From: Bradyrhizobium sp. Gha
GTDB taxonomy: Bacteria; Pseudomonadota; Alphaproteobacteria; Rhizobiales; Xanthobacteraceae
Length of the DNA: 64,000 nucleotides
NCBI RefSeq assembly: GCF_900113735.1
Contig: NZ_FOQM01000013.1
Span: 62,001-126,000, forward strand
Direction: 5' to 3'
Shown piece by piece: positions 62,121-64,000 of this stretch. Position numbers and translations under genes: made by a program. Positions within the stretch are counted from its first letter, which is position 1; every line of letters starts with the position of its first letter. The notes under the pieces are model-generated. The model was not told where the DNA came from. It did not search any database and was given only the letters and a program-made list of their open reading frames with translations.

Positions 62121-64000
62121 GTGCTGCAAAGCGTAGTCGTTGCCATCGTCAGGGCCTGTACCCGGTTTGCCTCCCTCGTCGTCGTTCTGGGGCTCCTGCT
62201 GGCGGTGGGGGCGGCCTATTACACGTCCCGGCACTTCGCCATCAATACCGACATCAATTCCTTGATCTCGCAGAAACTCGACTGGCGTCAGCGCGACCAG
62301 CAGTTCGACCGTGCCTTCGACCGCGATGCGACGATCCTGGCGGTCGTCGAAGGCGCGACGCCGGAGCTGACGACGGCGGCGGCGGACACGCTGTATGCCA
62401 AGTTGAAGGACGACAAGGTCAATTTCGTCGCCATTCAGCAACTCGGCACCGGCGAGTTCTTCGAGAAGAACGGCCTGCTGTTTCTTCCGACCGAAGAGGT
62501 CGGCAAGATCACCGGCCAGTTCGAATCCGCGGCGCCCCTGATCGAGATCATGGCCGGCGATCCGTCGATCCGCGGCCTCACCGGTGCGCTGGAGACCGGG
62601 CTCGCCGGCGTCAAGCGTGGTCAGGTCAAGCTCGATAGCACCGAGCGGCCGTTCAATCTGATCTCGCAGACGGTCGAGACCGTGCTCAACAAGGGCAACG
62701 CGACCTTCTCCTGGCGTGAGCTCGTCAGCGACCAGCCGCTACAGGACTCGGACAAGCGCGCCTTCATCGAATTCAAGCCGATCCTTGACTACAACGCGCT
62801 TGAGCCTGGCAAGGACGCCACCGACGCGATCCGCAAGGCGGCGGCGGATCTCGACTTCGCGACCAAGTACCACGCGCGCGTGCGGCTGACCGGTCCGGTT
62901 CCGATTGCCAACGAGGAATACGCGACCGTCCAGGAGGGCGCCGTCGTCAACGGCATCGGCACCGTTGTGGTCGTGCTGTTCATCCTGTGGCTGGCGCTGC
63001 ATTCAGCGAAGATCATCTTCGCCGTATTCGTCAATCTCTTCGTCGGCCTCGCGATCACCACCGCCGCCGGCCTGATGATGGTCGGCTCGCTCAATCTGCT
63101 GTCGATCGCGTTCGCGGTGCTGTTCGTCGGCCTCGGCGTCGATTTCGGTATCCAATACAGCGTCCGCTACCGCTCGGAACGTTATAAGGTCGATGATCTC
63201 GGCAAGGCGCTGGTGCTTGCTGCCAGACGCTCGGCGATCCCGCTGTCGCTCGCTGCGATGGCCACCGCAGCCGGCTTCCTCTGCTTCATCCCGACCGACT
63301 ACAAGGGCATCGCCGAGCTGGGGCAGATCGCCGGCGTCGGCATGCTGGTGGCGTTCATCTCCTCGATCACCGTGCTGCCGGCAATGCTCAAGCTGCTCAA
63401 CCCGCCCGGCGAAAAGGAACCGGTCGGCTACGCATTCCTCGCACCGCTCGATCACTTCCTGGAGAAGCACCGCGTGCTGGTCGTTGGTGGCACGCTGCTG
63501 CTCGCGGTCGCCGGCCTGCCACTGCTCTACTTCATGAAGTTCGACTTCAACCCGATGAACCTGCGCAACCCGAACGCCGAGTCGATCGCGACCTTCCTCG
63601 ACTTGCGCAAGGACCCCAACACCGGCGCCAACGCCATCAACGTGATGACCACGTCTGAAGAGCAGGCCAAGCAGGTCGAAGCGAAGCTCGAGAAGGTGCC
63701 GGAGGTGCTGCGGGTGATGTCGCTCGACAGTTTCGTGCCGGAGGACCAGCAGCCGAAGCTGAAGCTGATCGCGCAGGGCGCCAAGATCCTGAATCCCGCG
63801 CTCAATCCGGATCAGATCGACGCGGCGCCGTCGGATCAGGAGAATGTCGAGGCGCTGAAATCCTCGGTCGACAATCTGCGCCGCACGGCAGGTGACGCAA
63901 AGGGCCCTGGCGCGGTCGCCTCGCGCCGCCTGGCGGACGCGCTCGAAAAGCTCGCCAATGCCGACGAAGCGACCCGCAACAAGGCGCAGGACGTATTCGT
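62121..64000 (+). CDS. hpnN: Hopanoid transporter HpnN (RND/MMPL, 3' end outside window)
   Basis: Inner-membrane RND-type protein that carries hopanoids towards the outer membrane. About 626 codons are visible; the full family length is about 850-870 aa. The start is GTG at 62121 (MLQSVVVAIV); the ribosome site is weak (AAGAAAAGAA). One N-terminal span, a first periplasmic domain of about 230 residues, then a six-span bundle with LFVGLGVDFGIQYSVRYRSE and the start of a second periplasmic domain are seen. Its position beside hpnH/ispH fits HpnN. Confidence 0.92.
   Translation, partial: MLQSVVVAIVRACTRFASLVVVLGLLLAVGAAYYTSRHFAINTDINSLISQKLDWRQRDQQFDRAFDRDATILAVVEGATPELTTAAADTLYAKLKDDKVNFVAIQQLGTGEFFEKNGLLFLPTEEVGKITGQFESAAPLIEIMAGDPSIRGLTGALETGLAGVKRGQVKLDSTERPFNLISQTVETVLNKGNATFSWRELVSDQPLQDSDKRAFIEFKPILDYNALEPGKDATDAIRKAAADLDFATKYHARVRLTGPVPIANEEYATVQEGAVVNGIGTVVVVLFILWLALHSAKIIFAVFVNLFVGLAITTAAGLMMVGSLNLLSIAFAVLFVGLGVDFGIQYSVRYRSERYKVDDLGKALVLAARRSAIPLSLAAMATAAGFLCFIPTDYKGIAELGQIAGVGMLVAFISSITVLPAMLKLLNPPGEKEPVGYAFLAPLDHFLEKHRVLVVGGTLLLAVAGLPLLYFMKFDFNPMNLRNPNAESIATFLDLRKDPNTGANAINVMTTSEEQAKQVEAKLEKVPEVLRVMSLDSFVPEDQQPKLKLIAQGAKILNPALNPDQIDAAPSDQENVEALKSSVDNLRRTAGDAKGPGAVASRRLADALEKLANADEATRNKAQDVF

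Noticed and set aside
1..64000. CRISPR array, insertion sequence or prophage
   Set aside because: No regularly spaced direct repeats, transposase, integrase or phage genes are visible; the repeats present are short interspersed palindromes.

Overview
The window looks like the chromosome of an alphaproteobacterium of the Bradyrhizobium/Rhodopseudomonas group. The evidence is high GC, a hopanoid gene set with the C-2 methylase HpnP, the HpaR-type homoprotocatechuate genes, and interspersed palindromic repeats of a kind I recognise from Bradyrhizobium. I see no rRNA, tRNA, CRISPR array, insertion sequence or prophage. Most of the window is dense operonic coding sequence. Both ends are cut inside genes (a dienoyl-CoA reductase-like SDR at the left, hpnN at the right).

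Left part (1-10.7 kb): acyl-CoA metabolism (SDR, crotonase, acyl-CoA ligase), a YccF membrane protein, a periplasmic LTXXQ protein, phosphoenolpyruvate carboxylase, and a minus-strand trio of Zn-ribbon/OB-fold (DUF35), thiolase-like and SDR genes. 10.9-17.6 kb: a complete branched-chain amino-acid type ABC transporter, followed by an amidase and a DUF2848 protein, probably uptake and hydrolysis of an amide. 17.7-19.2 kb: two 2-oxoglutarate/Fe(II) dioxygenases, one of them AlkB.

19.2-26.1 kb: a meta-cleavage operon for homoprotocatechuate (hpaH-F-E-D, an FAH-family protein in the HpaG position, and a ThDP enzyme), divergent from its MarR-type regulator hpaR, with a perfect 12-bp palindrome between them. 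An HpaI-family aldolase and a UxaA-family dehydratase follow. 29.0-35.7 kb: a tightly packed three-gene set (transglutaminase-DUF2126, circularly permuted ATP-grasp fused to alpha-E, second transglutaminase), a conserved but functionally uncharacterised amide-ligase/peptidase-like system.

36-45 kb: assorted genes (HD hydrolase, alpha/beta hydrolase, Rieske-ferredoxin reductase fusion, HdeD, RlpA-like DPBB protein, GT-C-like membrane protein, chemotaxis receptor). Between the RlpA-like gene and the GT-C-like gene lie two possible tiny membrane peptides and a frameshifted LysR remnant.

45.6-64 kb: ethanolamine ammonia-lyase genes eutB and eutC are separated by hpnP, the B12/radical-SAM hopanoid C-2 methylase, which overlaps eutC by 4 nt. 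An MMPL/RND transporter, two small secreted proteins and the hopanoid locus hpnC-hpnD-hpnE-shc-hpnG (plus strand), hpnH-ispH (minus strand) and hpnN (plus strand) complete the window. Together these genes lead from isoprenoid precursors (IspH) through squalene (HpnCDE) and hopene (Shc) to side-chain extension (HpnH, HpnG), C-2 methylation (HpnP) and outer-membrane transport (HpnN).
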